From: Lycium barbarum
Lineage: Eukaryota; Streptophyta; Magnoliopsida; Solanales; Solanaceae
Length of the DNA: 64,000 bases
Direction: 5' to 3'
NCBI RefSeq assembly: GCF_019175385.1
Contig: NC_083339.1
Location: forward strand, 47,664,074 to 47,728,073
The notes under the pieces were generated by a model that worked only from the letters and a program-made list of their open reading frames with translations, searched no databases and was not told where the DNA came from. The translations under genes and the position numbers were made by a program. Every line of letters starts with the position of its first letter. Positions within the stretch are counted from its first letter, which is position 1. Below are positions 1-11,018 of this stretch, piece by piece.

Positions 1-2
1 TG

Positions 3-956
3 GAATGAGAATCGCCAAGGAGGAAGGCAGAGAGAGATGAACAACCGGGTAGAAGGAGACAAGGAGGATTTGGGAGATTTCCGGGCCATGACGCTAGGTT
101 CCAAAGTCATGTCGACCAAGGAAGGGCTCAAGGGTATGAGGACCGAGGGAGATGGCAAGACAATGACCGGACTTTGAACACAATCAAGGTTAACCTCCTA
201 ACTTTCCAAGGAGGTAGCAACCCGAAAGAGTTCTTTGAGTGGAAGGTACAAAGTGAACGCATCTTCCTCACTAACAACGTGTCCAAGGCCTCAAAGACGA
301 AATATGCCCTTACTCAATTTGAGGGATACGCTTCCTTATGGTGGGAATCTAAGAAATTACAAAAGGATAAACAAAACATCTATGATCTTCCAACTTGGAA
401 TGACTTGATTGAGCTCATGGAAACAAGGTGGCTTCCATCCACATATCGTCATGATGCACTCAAAAGGGTGTATTTGTTGAAACAAGGGTTGAAAAGTGTG
501 GAAGTGTACTTTGATGAGTTTGAGGACTTGTGGATGAAATCCAAGCTAGAAGAATAAGAGGAATGCACTATGATAAGGTTCGTGGCCTACTTGAACTATG
601 ACATTACTAACCGATGAGGTTTAAGACTTACAATAGTCTAGAAGAGGCATTCCATGATGCATCCAAGGTTGAAGCGGATCTAAAGGAGGAGAGATCTTAT
701 AAGGATAAAGGCAAGTCATCTTTAACTTAGAGCAAAGGCAAAAGATAAGTGGAAAGCTTCCACTTGGGAAAATCCCAAGACCAACACTCCAACACCTCAA
801 GCTAAGTTCGACTACAAAGCAAAGGGTGATCATAAGGCTAAAGGAGGTAACAACCCTAGACCCAACTATAACCGTCCTTCTAAAGTCCAATGCTTTAAGT
901 TCCAAGGAATAGGGCACTATGCAAGTGAGTGTCCCAATCGAAGGACTATCAGCATT
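3..956 (+). pseudogene. gag: Element Z gag, partial and degenerate
   Basis: Retrotransposon capsid (Gag) that would package element RNA into cytoplasmic particles. The true start lies left of the window. The frame runs from base 3 (a stop at 6-8) through an Arg/Gly-rich stretch into the capsid domain at about 174-557, with motifs FQGGSNPKEFFEWK, YASLWWE and a WLPSTYRHDALKRVYLLKQG helix. An in-frame stop ends it at 557, a second stop follows near 615, and a frameshift near 618 is needed to continue through FKTYNSLEEAFHDASKVEADL. The zinc knuckle at 891-932 reads CFKFQGIGHYASEC: the second cysteine of the usual C-x2-C-x4-H-x4-C is Phe (TTC), so the nucleic-acid-binding finger is damaged. The protease region follows in the same frame. 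Confidence 0.8.
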
Positions 957-1841
957 GTGAGAGATGGGTATCAGACCGAAGATGAAGATGAGAGCGGGAA
1001 TGGTAATGATGATGAGGGAGAAAAAAGTGAGTATGAGAGTGATTCCGATGAAGACGTTGAGATAAGATATGAAGAAGCCTTGAATGATGCTATTATGGCT
1101 AGAAGAGCCATGGGGGCTCTAGCTAGGGAAGAGAGTGACCAAAGGGAGAATTTGTTCCATGCATGGTGTAAAATTATGGATAAGGTGTGTTCCTTGATTA
1201 TTGATGGTGGGAGTTGTACGAGTGCCGTTAGCCAATTTTTCGTTGAAAGTATGAAATTCTCCACCCGCAAGCACACTAATCCCTATAAACTCCAATGGTT
1301 CAATGAATGTGGTGAGCTGAGGGTCAACAAGCAAGCCATTATCAAATTTAGCATTGGCTAGTACCAAGATGAGATTTTTTGTGATGTGGTACCCATGCAA
1401 GCTTTCCATATGTTGCTTGGAAGACCTTTCCAATTTGATGTTGATGCCCAACATAGTGGGAGAACTAACAAGTACTCATTTGTGGTAAATGAGAAGAAGT
1501 ACATTCTTAAACCACTAACCCCTTACCAAGTGAGTGAGGATTATAGATTGATGAGGGAGCTTCGGGAGAAGTACCAAAAGGAAGAGAGAGAGAAGAATGA
1601 GAGGAAGACTTTGTTAGTCATAAGTGGAGGGGAAACATCTCAAGATGGTTCTAAGAAATGTTTGTTGGCCAAACCAAGCAATTGCTTAAATGGGGTTGAT
1701 GAGAGACATTTCATGGTATGTCTTGTCAACAAAGATCTTCTCTTAAATGCTAGCCAATGTACTAGCAGTTTGCCTAGTAGTATATCTTCTCTTTTGCAGG
1801 AATATAAAGCATTTGTCCTGGAGGAAATGCCCGATGGCTTA
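957..1841 (+). pseudogene. pol: Element Z protease and linker, cut by Element A
   Basis: Aspartic protease segment of pol that would cut the Gag-Pol polyprotein. An acidic spacer (about 970-1060) precedes the catalytic motif LIIDGGSCT near 1195-1221. A TAG at 1359-1361 interrupts the frame, which then continues through VVPMQAFHMLLGRPFQFD, the conserved LLGRPWQFD-type block after the protease core. A charged linker follows and the sequence ends at the start of the EEMPDGL block, exactly where the LTR of A begins. The continuation of this block is found at 55628. The element cannot make pol: it has an internal stop and a 53.8 kb insertion. Confidence 0.8.
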
Positions 1842-2050
1842 TGTTACACCTCGAAAAATCATCTGTTGGTACGCAAGTGAATGAACTAGTGAAAAATACG
1901 AGTAACGGGCTAATGATGACTTCAGGGCGTTTTGGGAAAGAGTTCTAACGTCCCTTAGATTGCTAATGAAGTGTTAAACAAGTGTTGAGAAGGTTACATA
2001 AGGTTTGGAGATCAAATGAAGCGACGAGAACAAGTGCAGTGGACTGATGG

Positions 2051-2227
2051 GTTATACGGCTCATTATACGGACCGTATAATGTTTTACGGGCCGTATAAT
2101 GGACCGTAGAACCATCAGTTATATGGACCGTACAAATTTATACGGCCCGTATAATGACCGTATAACGTTCATAGTGAAGGGTGAAGGAAAGACGCATTTC
2201 ACGGTCAATTATACGGACCGTATAATG
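2051..2227. promoter_or_regulatory. Array of ACGGNCCGT palindromes, left LTR of A
   Basis: Several copies of a dyad around ACGG-N-CCGT, most extended to TTATACGG/CCGTATAA, lie 25-200 bp upstream of the TATA-like box. The copy number differs in the right LTR. The position suggests U3 cis-regulatory sites; this is inference. Confidence 0.6.
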
Positions 2228-2250
2228 AACCCGACAGATCAGTGATGGGT

Positions 2251-2260
2251 TATTAAATAA
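2251..2260 (+). promoter_or_regulatory. TATA-like promoter box, left LTR of A
   Basis: TATTAAATAA followed about 30 bp later by a pyrimidine-rich TTTCATCCTTCTCTC stretch typical of plant transcription start regions. The same pair is present in the right LTR near 53658. Likely Pol II promoter of the element. Confidence 0.5.
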
Positions 2261-3711
2261 GGGGCCAAGTTCATGAAATCATTTCCACATTTCATCCTTC
2301 TCTCTAAAACATCTCTCTACATTTATTACACAAGTTTTCAAGGATTATAAGCCATCAACGACATAAATCAAGTGAATCAAGTGTAAGGAAACCCATTAAA
2401 GACCATTCAAGTCAAGAAATCCAAATGGAGGAAAACTAGGGTTTTTGCTCAAGTGGAGTATTATCAACTAAGGCTCGTTCCTACAACATCTAAGGTAAGA
2501 TACATGATATTTATATGTTGTTTAAGGTATTTGAGAGTTAAAATACTTGGACATTAGAAGAGTATAGCAAAATGGGTCATGAATGATGAATAGTGACATT
2601 TTGAGAAATACTTTGAATTGAATCACGATTTTTGTTGTGTTGTGGTATGAATGTGTTATAGATGACGTTAAGACCATGAGATAGACATTGTATGCGAATG
2701 GACGAAACCATGTGTTATGGTCTTGAATATGGAAAATTGGAAGTGAATTGAGAATATGGATAATGTAGGTGACTAAAGGCTATTGTTATGATATTGTAAA
2801 TGTATTGTTGACGTTTGGGAGTTGAATTACGATTTGGAGGAATGTTGTATTAATAAAGGAGATACTGTCCGATTTTCTCTAGCTTTAGCCATTTATGCTA
2901 GTTGTCGATTCTAACGATAGTATGACCTTGATGAAAGTATAAACGCAAGCGTCGAAAGGGAACGTGCAAGTGTAGAATAGTTCAACGAAAAGGTATGTAA
3001 GGCTAATCCTTCTTTCATAAGGCATGGTTCTTTGGCCAATCATTTGTCCTTCTACGAGCTCACGATGTGCTCCATATGATCCTATTCACAAAAGCTTCTG
3101 AGCCTATGATCCTTGATCTGTACTACGATTGTACTACATTCCTCATATGATGAGTAAGCCTATAATACAGACGTAACGATAATGATGATGAGAGTAAAAT
3201 GATGTTAGAGATGCTTATGAGCTATTATATGTATGTGTGCCTATGAAGGGCTATAATGAAACCCCGAGCTTATAATGTCGGGTAGAATATATGTGAATGG
3301 ATGTATATAGAGTATGTATATGATTACGTAACGCGCGCGCACGTCTGCAGACGGTACGGATAACCCTGATGCCTTGGTAGGGCCAGGTAGATATAACCTT
3401 GAGCTTTGGTTGGCCCAGTCTGTGTGAAACACCGAACCTTCACGGTCGGGCACGCTATGTATATATGTATATATATGTTTATGTGCTATGTATATGACAT
3501 CATTAAGAATACGAATATGTTATGTAAATGAGATGTAAATGTTTGTGAGGGTAATTAAGTACGGATATGGTTGTATGTATGCGGATATGCAATAGAAATG
3601 GAATGTCCCTATGGAAAACAAGTAAGTGACATGATGATGATATTATTGTCTACCCTCCTATGCTACTTCATCTGTTGTCTATTATGCTTCTATATCGATC
3701 TTGATCATGCT

Positions 3712-3917
3712 TTACATACTCAGTACATTCTTCGTACTGACATCCTTTTGTTTGTGGACGCTACGTCATGCCCGCAGGTGCACAGGGAGACAGGTTTGAC
3801 CCATAGCAGCTTTCTCAGAGATTACATAGCAGAGCTCCATTTCATTCGTAGTCGTAGCTTTTAGGTACTTATTCTTTTGTGTACATAATTATGGGCATAG
3901 CGGGGTCCTGTCCCGCT
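3712..3917 (+). other. Conserved hairpin module, left LTR of A
   Basis: Hairpin 1 CAGTAC/GTACTG (3721-3726, 3734-3739); hairpin 2 CATCC/GGACG (3741-3745, 3756-3760, one mismatch that the right LTR lacks); then TCATGCCCGCAGGT; hairpin 3 AGCGGG/CCCGCT (3899-3904, 3912-3917). Confidence 0.6.
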
Positions 3918-4228
3918 CATGTGATATGTTATACTCTTCGTAGAGGCTCGTAGTCACGTGTATGTGGTTAGATATGTCTGGCCTTGTCGGCCTATGTTTT
4001 GTATATCATTTTGTCGGCCTCGTCGGCCCATGTACATTGATGTGGCATAGATGCCTATGATGATATAAAGATGTTGTTGTCCAAATGGGACTAGTTTGAT
4101 GGATGAAAGGAAATGTATGTCTAATTATGTGGCTCACCTAAATGTAAGCATAAATGTAAGCTAAGGGGTGCTCGGGTGGGCTAGCACCGGGTGCTCGTCG
4201 CGGCCCCCTAGTCGGGTCGTGACAAAAG

Positions 4229-4240
4229 TGGTATCAGAGC
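4229..4240 (+). other. Primer-binding site of Element A
   Basis: TGGTATCAGAGC, complementary to the 3' end of plant initiator tRNA-Met, five bases after the left LTR. It would prime minus-strand DNA synthesis. Confidence 0.92.
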
Positions 4241-4283
4241 AGTTCAGTCCTAGGGTGTGTCTACGAGCCGTGTCTAGTAGAGT

Positions 4284-4323
4284 CTTGGTTATGGGTGTGT
4301 TGCGTGCCACACTTATAAACAAG
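4284..4323 (+). other. Dimer-initiation-like hairpin, leader of A
   Basis: Outer stem CTTGGTTAT/ATAAACAAG (one mismatch), 4-nt/2-nt internal loop, inner stem GTGT/ACAC, 8-nt loop TGCGTGCC. GCGTGC can still self-pair using two G-U wobbles. Confidence 0.5.
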
Positions 4324-4435
4324 AAGCTGCGGACATTTTTGGAATAAATGACCTTCTTTCTTTATAAGAATCGTGCGATAGAGCTATGATATAAGGAAAT
4401 TCTTGTTCCTTAATCGTGTGTTGTGTATTTTAGAA

Positions 4436-4557
4436 ATGCCTAAAAACAAAAAAAGCAGGCTGAAAGAGCACCGCCACCGGTAGTAGAGGAAAGTGAGGCC
4501 CAGAGTGCGGCCCAATCTCAGTCCTCCCAGATAGTGCCTATTACTGAGGAGCCAGCT
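4436..4557 (+). pseudogene. gag: Element A gag, N-terminal piece
   Basis: First part of the A capsid gene, up to the insertion of B. The ATG at 4436 lies two bases after a TTTTAG acceptor-like site and begins MPKNKK, matching the MPPKK/MPKKR starts of D and F. A one-base frameshift soon after puts the Pro/Glu/Ser-rich linker in another frame, so translation would hit TAG near 4481. The correct frame ends with the codons for EEPA, and the next codons (PPPDA) are found at 24722 beyond B. The target duplication CAGCT occupies 4553-4557. Confidence 0.8.
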
Positions 4558-6020
4558 TGTTATATCCCGTGTTTTGCGCATTCGGAAAATTTGAAACAAT
4601 TTTTACTTGTAAGAAATAAGGTCATAATTGATCTTATTTAACATATGAGTTGTTCATGAAAGAATATTAATGTGGAAGTATTGTGGAAGGCTAGGGGCAA
4701 AATTGGAATTTTGGAAATTTGTTTCGGGAATTACAAAACAAGCTCCATAATCAATTGGGCTCAAAAAATGATAAGAGAAAAATGAGGCCCAAAGTGAGGG
4801 GGTGGCCGGCCATACATGGCCCAACCCACCAAAAATTAATTAATTTCCATTTGCTAAATTAGAAAAAAGGGACCATATATTCTTCAACCTATCCATAAGA
4901 AGTTTCAAGAAACAAAGAAGGAGAAAAACAAAACAAAGAAGAGCCAAAGTTGAAGGCCATTCGGCCAAGCTCACCAAATTTTGCCCCCTTGAAATCTTGC
5001 TTCTAAAATTATTTTCTTGTGATATTTCCACTAATTCAAGGACCCTCTATAACGTGGTGTAGTTATTTCGGAAGATAGACCGCTCGTTTCGTCGGTTTAA
5101 CACTTTGGTCAAGTGAAGAAGTTAGGCAGAAAAGGTAAGAATTAATCCCTTTTAATTATGTTATGAAGGCTTATTTATGTTATAGTATGTACAAATGGGT
5201 AGAACTTGTGGAAATATGGAAGTTTGTATAGTGGGTGTGTATGTGTGTATGTAGCCGTGTATATGTATTGTTGTATAGGCAATATGAGTTGAATTTTATG
5301 TAGTATTCTAGTTAGGGTTGTTGTAAGTTCCATATTGTACATGGAAGTTTGATGATTTGGTTGAAGTTTTAAAATGGAGTTGGGGGGGGGGGGGGGGCGT
5401 GTAGTGTGGGAGACAAAATGGAAGTGAATTAATTTTGTTTAATATGTTAGTTGTGATCCTTATAATGTAAATGAAGGTTAAATGGTTTAAGTTGACATGA
5501 AAATTGATTGTAGAAGATTATGTCATTTTAGTATGATTTTATGATATTATGGGAATGAAGTGTTAAAGTGGGGATTGTTGTTGTTGACTATGAATTTGAA
5601 AGTAGAAAATGCGTCGTAGTAGTTTTGTTGCGTATGTAGGAATTCGGGTGGAATATGGAAATTGATGGGATTGTTGAATATTGTATAGATTGCTTGGAAT
5701 GTTCTTGGCCTATGTTTGAATGATCATAAATTAGTAAATGAATATGGAAATGTTGATATTAGTTTGAAAATGTGAAGTTGGAATGAAAGATGTTGCATCA
5801 TGTAGAAAGGAAGAATACTTATGTTAGAGTGTGTTTTATTGTGGTTGTTGATGTTATTGGTATTGTGGTGGGTGTTGTTGTTGATATTATAGCCGAGTTA
5901 ACTCTCGGGGAGTTGAATTTATAGGGGAAATGCTGCCGAAATTTCGGTAGACAAATATGAATTTAAGATTTAATTCTTAAAAGCTTGAAACTCATATTTG
6001 ACAACTATGACCAATTGTAG

Positions 6021-6071
6021 ATTTTGGAGGAAACGGGAGTTGAGCTTGGGCGAGCGTTAGACGCAAGTAAG
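6021..6071 (+). other. Candidate 51-nt leader mini-exon, left LTR of B
   Basis: Bounded by acceptor-like CAATTGTAG and donor-like AAG|GTATGT. Length and boundaries match those in C, E and H although the interior has diverged. Confidence 0.4.
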
Positions 6072-7100
6072 GTATGTAAAGTCCCACCTTTTCTTCTTTT
6101 GGCATGTCCTAGGTATACTAGGTTTGGATTTGAGCCTCGGGGAATATTCTGTTCATAGAAATCCGAGTTTACTTCTAGCACTATTCCATTCAGTATGATT
6201 GAATTAGAACTTTGACATTTTGTTGGAAAGAATATTCAAACATTCGTAACTTTCATAAACATGACTGAATCACCCCTAAGCTTTCATGGATGACTCCATA
6301 AGGCCTAATGTTTGTAAATTACGTACGCCACCTCGACTTGACCCGAGGTGGGCCCACTAGTCCCGAGACTTCCTTCGTTTGTCTTACTTGATCTATTTTT
6401 GTATGATATAAAAAGGGGACTTTTGCCTATGAATTTAAGACTCCGTTTGATTTGCTCCATAAGTTATTTGAAAACTCCTTAATGTGAATGATACTAAATT
6501 TTCAGGAAATGGCCTATGAGGTATTTTTCGAAAGTTTTATAAATCTAAAGGCTCACACCTTTTATATACTAATTCCGACAGACTCGATACTTGCTTTGAG
6601 CTTTTTGATCTCAATATATATGTATATGTATTTATTTGTCGAGTCTTGGAATTTAATTGTGTATATGTATATGGTTTTCGCACTACTCTGCTCGTGCCTA
6701 CTACTATGATATCGTTCGCCGGTTCCCGGGCCGGTTTTGTGATCGTGCGTATTATGACATATTCGGCAGTATGATGTGTTACGGTTCCCGAGACCTCGTC
6801 ATAGGGTCGGGTACCGTTTATGGAGTTATGCTGTGATATGGCTTATGATATGTTTTGATGATACGATACGTTGCGATGGTATGTTATGTTCGGGGTGGTA
6901 CGGAGATTTGAAACCTTCTGGAGTATGCTGTGTTGTGGCACCAGCGTCGGAGTGGTGACCACGTTCCTGAGCCTTATGCATGATTTTTATTTGCATTATA
7001 TATACATATATTTTCAGCACGGACTTTGATGTACTGGTTTGGTATTTACTTCCTGTACCCTTTTATGTCAGTTATGGCTTGGATTTCCGTACTTTATGCT

Positions 7101-7319
7101 TTACATACTCAGTACATCTTTCGTACTGACCCCCTTTCTTAGGGGGCTGCGTTTCATGCCCGCAGGTACAGGGGTTCGTGATCCGCCAGAGCAGGACACA
7201 TATTCTGCTACTACAGAGCCCATCTTTGATTCGGAGCCCATCTTTTGGTATATATCTTCTGTCATGTATATGTTTCTGTATATTCGACTATTTGGGGTAC
7301 GGCGGGGCCCTGTCCCGTC
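7101..7319 (+). other. Conserved hairpin module, left LTR of B
   Basis: Hairpin 1 CAGTAC/GTACTG (7110-7115, 7123-7128); hairpin 2 CCCCC/GGGGG (7130-7134, 7142-7146); hairpin 3 GGCGGG/CCCGTC (7301-7306, 7314-7319) with one G-U pair. Confidence 0.6.
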
Positions 7320-7681
7320 ATATGTTTACGTTTTGGTTTGTAGAGGCCTGTAGTCATATATGTGGGTCGTGGGTCCTATGTGTGTTCGCTTTGTTTATGT
7401 TTTGCGTCTTAATGCGGTCCTGTCTGTTATGGCGGCCATGGTGGCCCAAATGTCTGTATATGTGCATATATTCGGCGATGTGTATTCCGCTGCCCCTTTT
7501 GGCTTGATATGATATCTTTGCACGCGCGACCGCTCAAGATAATATTTGATTTCAAGTCTGTTTAAAATGATTAATATGGAATCTGAGTTAAATTAGAATA
7601 TGATGAGTTAGTATGTAAGTCCGTTTGGGGTGTCCAAATAGGGCACCAGTCGCGGCCCACGGAGCTGGGTCGTGACAAAAG

Positions 7682-7693
7682 TGGTATCAGAGC
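7682..7693 (+). other. Primer-binding site of Element B
   Basis: TGGTATCAGAGC, complementary to initiator tRNA-Met, five bases into the internal region. Confidence 0.92.
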
Positions 7694-7736
7694 GGTTTGT
7701 CCTCGGAATGTCTATAGGCCGTGTCTCGTAGAGTCT

Positions 7737-7772
7737 TGTTTATTAGTGTGTTGTGCACCACATCTATAAACA
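7737..7772 (+). other. Dimer-initiation-like hairpin, leader of B
   Basis: Outer stem TGTTTAT/ATAAACA, inner stem GTGT/ACAT, 8-nt loop TGTGCACC with palindrome GTGCAC at 7753-7758. Starts 43 nt after the primer site. Confidence 0.55.
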
Positions 7773-7844
7773 GGAGGCTACAGGACATTTAGGGTGTTAC
7801 CTTTGTTTGAATCTTAGATCGTGCGATAGAGCTGTGCTGTTAGG

Positions 7845-8768
7845 ATGACTTTTTTTGATCAGTTGTTGTGTTTTTCAGTGATACCTCCGAAGAAGGCGAC
7901 GGCTGCCCAGAAGGGCAAGGCGGTGGTAGGAGAGACTAGTCTGGTGCAGAGAGTTACCCGGGCTCGTGCTCAGGATTTGCCCGACGTTGTGCCCCAGTCA
8001 GAGGGGTCCGCTACACCACCACCGGCGGAGCCTGGAGCAGGTCCATCATTAGCTCCAGAGGCTCCAGCGCCCGAGCCTCCAGCTCCTCAGTCAGTGGCGG
8101 AGGATAGGATGTTGAGGGAGGCCGTACAGTTACTGACGACTTTGGTGACAGGACAGGCTCGCAGACGCGGGCTGAGGGGTGATGATGATGACAGGCGTGA
8201 TAGCCTGAGGGTCCGTGATTTTTTGACATGTAGCCCCCCAGAGTTTTTCGGGTCTAAGCCCGAGGAGGATCCCCAGGACTTCATTCGGCAGATGCGGCGC
8301 TCATTGGGACTGGTCAGGGCTTCTGAGACCGAGTCCGTTGAGTTAGCTTCCCACAGATTACGAGATGTCGCGGCTAATTGGTATGAGTCCTGGGAGCTGT
8401 CCAGAGGTGAGGGTGCTCCCCCAGCTACATGGGACGACTTTGTGACCGCTTTTCTCCTCCACTTTTTGCCCCCGGAGTTGCGGAGGGCGAGGGTTGATAG
8501 ATTTTTGCAGTTCCGGCAGAGAGGTCGGAGTGTTCGTGAGTATAATTTGGAGTTTGATTATCTGGCTCGATACGCACCTGCTATGGTGGCTGATATGGTT
8601 GACCGGATGCACCGGTACGTGATAGGGCTGGACCGTTACTTGGTTGACAGCTGCATGGCGATGGCATCGCAGACTGATATGGACATCGCCCGGTTACAGG
8701 CTTACGCTCAGGGCATGGAGGACCGGCATAGGGGAGATCAGCCTGGTAGGGATCGAGACAGGAGATAG
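7845..8768 (+). pseudogene. gag: Element B gag, N-terminal and capsid part
   Basis: Capsid part of Gag. The expected start, two bases after the TTTTTCAG acceptor-like site, is ATA (7881-7883) instead of ATG, so the native start is lost; an upstream in-frame ATG at 7845 would add 12 residues. After IPPKKATAAQKGK comes a Pro/Glu-rich linker, then the capsid core from about 8209 (VRDFLTCSPPEFFGSKPEEDP, HRLRDVAANWYESW, FLLHFLPPELRRARVDRFLQFRQ, SVREYNLEFDYLARYAPAM). TAG at 8766-8768 ends the ORF; the same frame continues directly into the zinc-finger region, and the homologous position in D reads Gln, so a CAG to TAG change is likely. The rest of the frame is intact. Confidence 0.88.
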
Positions 8769-11018
8769 TTTAAGAGGGCCAGATCAGCAGGATATTCTGG
8801 AGATTCTCGAGGCGGACAGCCTCAGTCGCAGCAGTCAGGCAGATATCCTCCTCCGTCAGGCCGGGGTACACAGTCCACCGGTAGACGATTTGATGGTGCA
8901 GGACCGTCTGGAGCCGGCCAGAGTTCCAGAGCACCAGGTTCGCAGATGACCAGAGGTTCCAGCCAGTCCAGACCACCCAGGCCCCGTTGTTCTTATTATT
9001 GGAGATCGCATCCAGGGGAGTGCTACCGTGCTACAGAAGCTTGTTTTTCTTGCGGTCGTCAGGGTCATGTCATGCGAGATTGTCTGTTGGCCAGTGGATC
9101 TAGTGGTAAAGTTCAGCCGACGGGATCAGCCGCTGGGTCATCCTCTACTCCTCCAGTTATGCGCCCTGCGGGGCGAGGTATGCCGGCACCGGCGGGCCGT
9201 GGTCGAGGCCGTGGCGGTGTTTCAGATTCTAGCGGTCCTTCGAACCGCATATATGCATTGGCTAGCCGCCAGGACCAGGAGGCGTCGGCAAATGTCGTTA
9301 CAGGTATATTACTGGTTTTCTCCCGATTTGTATATGCATTGATTGATCCTGGTTCTACTTTATCATATATCTCCCCGCTCGTTGCTGGTAAAATCAGAAT
9401 AACACCCGAACCTATAGAACCATTCGAAGTGGCTACACCGGTTGGGGACTTTATTATAGCGAGGCAGGTATATAGAGATTATTCTGTGATTATATGTGAT
9501 CGTTGCACTAAAGCTGATTTGGTAGAATTAGATATGCTGGAATTTGATGTTATTATGGGTATGGACTGGTTAGCTTCCTTTTATGCTAATGTTGACTGCC
9601 AGAAAAAGGTAGTTCGTTTCCAGTTTCCAGGGGAACCAGTTATAGAGTCGTCAGGGAGTACAGCATCGCCGATTGGTAAGTTTATTTCATACCTCAAGGC
9701 TAAGAAGATGATTCAGAAAGGCTATATCTATCATTTGGTCCGTGTGCACGATACTAAAGCACAGACACCTACTCTTCAGTCAGTTCCAGTTGTTAATGAA
9801 TTCCCAAATGTATTCCCAGATGAGCTTCCAGGTCTCCCCCCTGAACGGGAGATAGACTTCACGATAGATTTGTTGCCAGACACGCAGCCCATATCCATTC
9901 CTCCTTACAGAATGGCACCTGCAGAATTGAAGGAATTGAAGGAGCAGTTGAAAGATCTATTAGACAAAGGCTTCATCAGACCCAGTACATCGCCTTGGGG
10001 AGCGCCGGTATTATTTGTAAGAAAGAAAGACGGGTCACTGCGAATGTGTATTGATTATCGACAGCTGAATAAGGTGACTATAAAGAATAAATATCCCCTC
10101 CCCCGGATTGATGATTTATTTGATCAGTTGCAGGGTGCTAAATACTTTTCGAAGATAGATTTGCGTTCGGGCTACCATCAGGTATGGGTACGAGAGGCAG
10201 ATATTCCGAAGACTGCTTTCAGGACCCGGTACGGGCTTTATGAATTCAGAGTGATGTCTTTTGGGCTGACTAATGCTCCAGCGGTATTCATGGATTTGAT
10301 GAATCGGGTATTCCGGCCGTTCCTTGATATGTTCGTGATTGTATTTATTGATGATATTTTGGTTTGTTCACGATCAGCAGAGGAGCATTCAGATCATCTG
10401 AGAACAGAACTTGGCACACTCCGGCAACAAAAATTATATGCTAAATTTTCCAAATGTGAATTCTTGTTAACCTCTGTGGCATTCTTGGGACATATCGTCG
10501 GAGCAGATGGTATTCGGGTCGATACACAGAAGATTGAAGCTGTACAGAATTGGCCCAGGCCTACTACACTGACAGAGGTACGCAGTTTTCTGGGGTTGGC
10601 CGGTTATTACAGAAGGTTCGTGGAGAATTTTTCTTCTATTGCGGCACCATTAACAAAGTTAACTCAGAAGGCAGCAAAATTTCAGTGGACTGATGCCTGT
10701 GAGCGCAGCTTTCAGATGTTGAAGGAAAAATTAATTACAGCTCCAGTTTTGGCTCTTCGAGAAGGGTCTCTCGGGTACGTTGTTTATTGTGATGCCTCTG
10801 GTATTGGGATAGTTTGTGTGTTAATGCAGCACGGTCGAGTAATAGCCTATGCTTCTCGGCAGCTCAGACCGCATAAAAGAAATTATCCCACTCATGATCT
10901 GGAATTGGCCGCGGTAATTCATGCTTTGAAGATATGGCGGCATTATTTATATGGGGTCCACGTTGATATTTATATGGACCATAAGAGCCTCCAGTATATT
11001 TTTAACAGAAGGAGCTGA
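8769..11018 (+). pseudogene. gag-pol: Element B gag zinc fingers, protease, RT and RNase H
   Basis: Continuous 750-codon frame after the single TAG. In order: Arg/Gly/Ser-rich tail; two cysteine fingers, the first damaged ([12 protein letters not shown]), the second intact ([14 protein letters not shown], 9042-9083); protease motif [13 protein letters not shown] near 9334; [18 protein letters not shown] block; reverse transcriptase from about 9840 with [27 protein letters not shown] and catalytic FIDDIL (near 10350); RNase H from about 10770 ([20 protein letters not shown], then MDHKSL where relatives have TDHKSL). The frame ends at 11018 because one G is missing near 11005 compared with D (YIFKQKEL). 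Reverse transcriptase itself shows no inactivating change that I can see. Confidence 0.9.

Larger units (their letters stand above)
1..1841 (+). mobile_element. Element Z, left part (CRM-like chromovirus)
   Basis: Outermost, oldest element of the left nest. It enters from the window edge and carries gag and protease coding sequence on the plus strand. It is interrupted at 1841 inside the segment joining protease to reverse transcriptase and resumes at 55628 after Element A. The five bases GCTTA (1837-1841) are repeated at 55628-55632, the target-site duplication of A. The protein type (YASLWWE in gag, IIDGGSCT protease, RGIEHQIDF before the reverse transcriptase) fits the CRM-like chromovirus lineage, unlike the Tekay/Del-like elements nested in it. 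Neither of its own LTRs is inside the window. Confidence 0.85.
1842..4224 (+). repeat. Left LTR of Element A
   Basis: Starts TGTTACACC and ends GTGACA; pairs with 53213-55627. It contains a palindrome array (2051-2227), a TATA-like box (2251-2260), a splice-donor-like AG|GTAAG (GT at 2495), a second donor-like AG|GTATGT (GT at 2993) and the conserved hairpin module (3712-3917). Relative to the right LTR it lacks a segment near 2117 and one palindrome unit near 2227, and has extra sequence near 1907-1950. Confidence 0.92.
4558..7677 (+). repeat. Left LTR of Element B
   Basis: 3120 bp, pairs with 21602-24716. Contents: GGCC-ATTC-GGCC hairpin near 4961, donor-like AG|GTAAG (GT at 5135), a 16-G run at 5382-5397, palindrome CCGAAATTTCGG near 5936, candidate mini-exon 6021-6071, a hairpin CGGTTCCCGAGACC/GGGTCGGGTACCG near 6781-6813, and the conserved hairpin module. 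Plus-strand ORFs inside it recur in the other LTR only because the LTRs are copies. Confidence 0.93.

Noticed and set aside
957..1454. Minus-strand ORFs of 101 and 111 codons opposite the Z protease
   Set aside because: Shadows of the plus-strand protease frame; Ser/Leu-rich translation of an acidic stretch.
4229..4240. tRNA-Met gene fragment
   Set aside because: The 12-base match is the primer-binding site beside an LTR, repeated at 7682, 15432, 28433 and 38266; no cloverleaf surrounds it.
7039..7507. Overlapping plus-strand ORFs repeated at 24134-24545, 27897-28265, 33918-34250 and 48334-48918
   Set aside because: They run through the conserved LTR module in several frames; conservation is of DNA hairpins, not of a protein, and stops differ between families.
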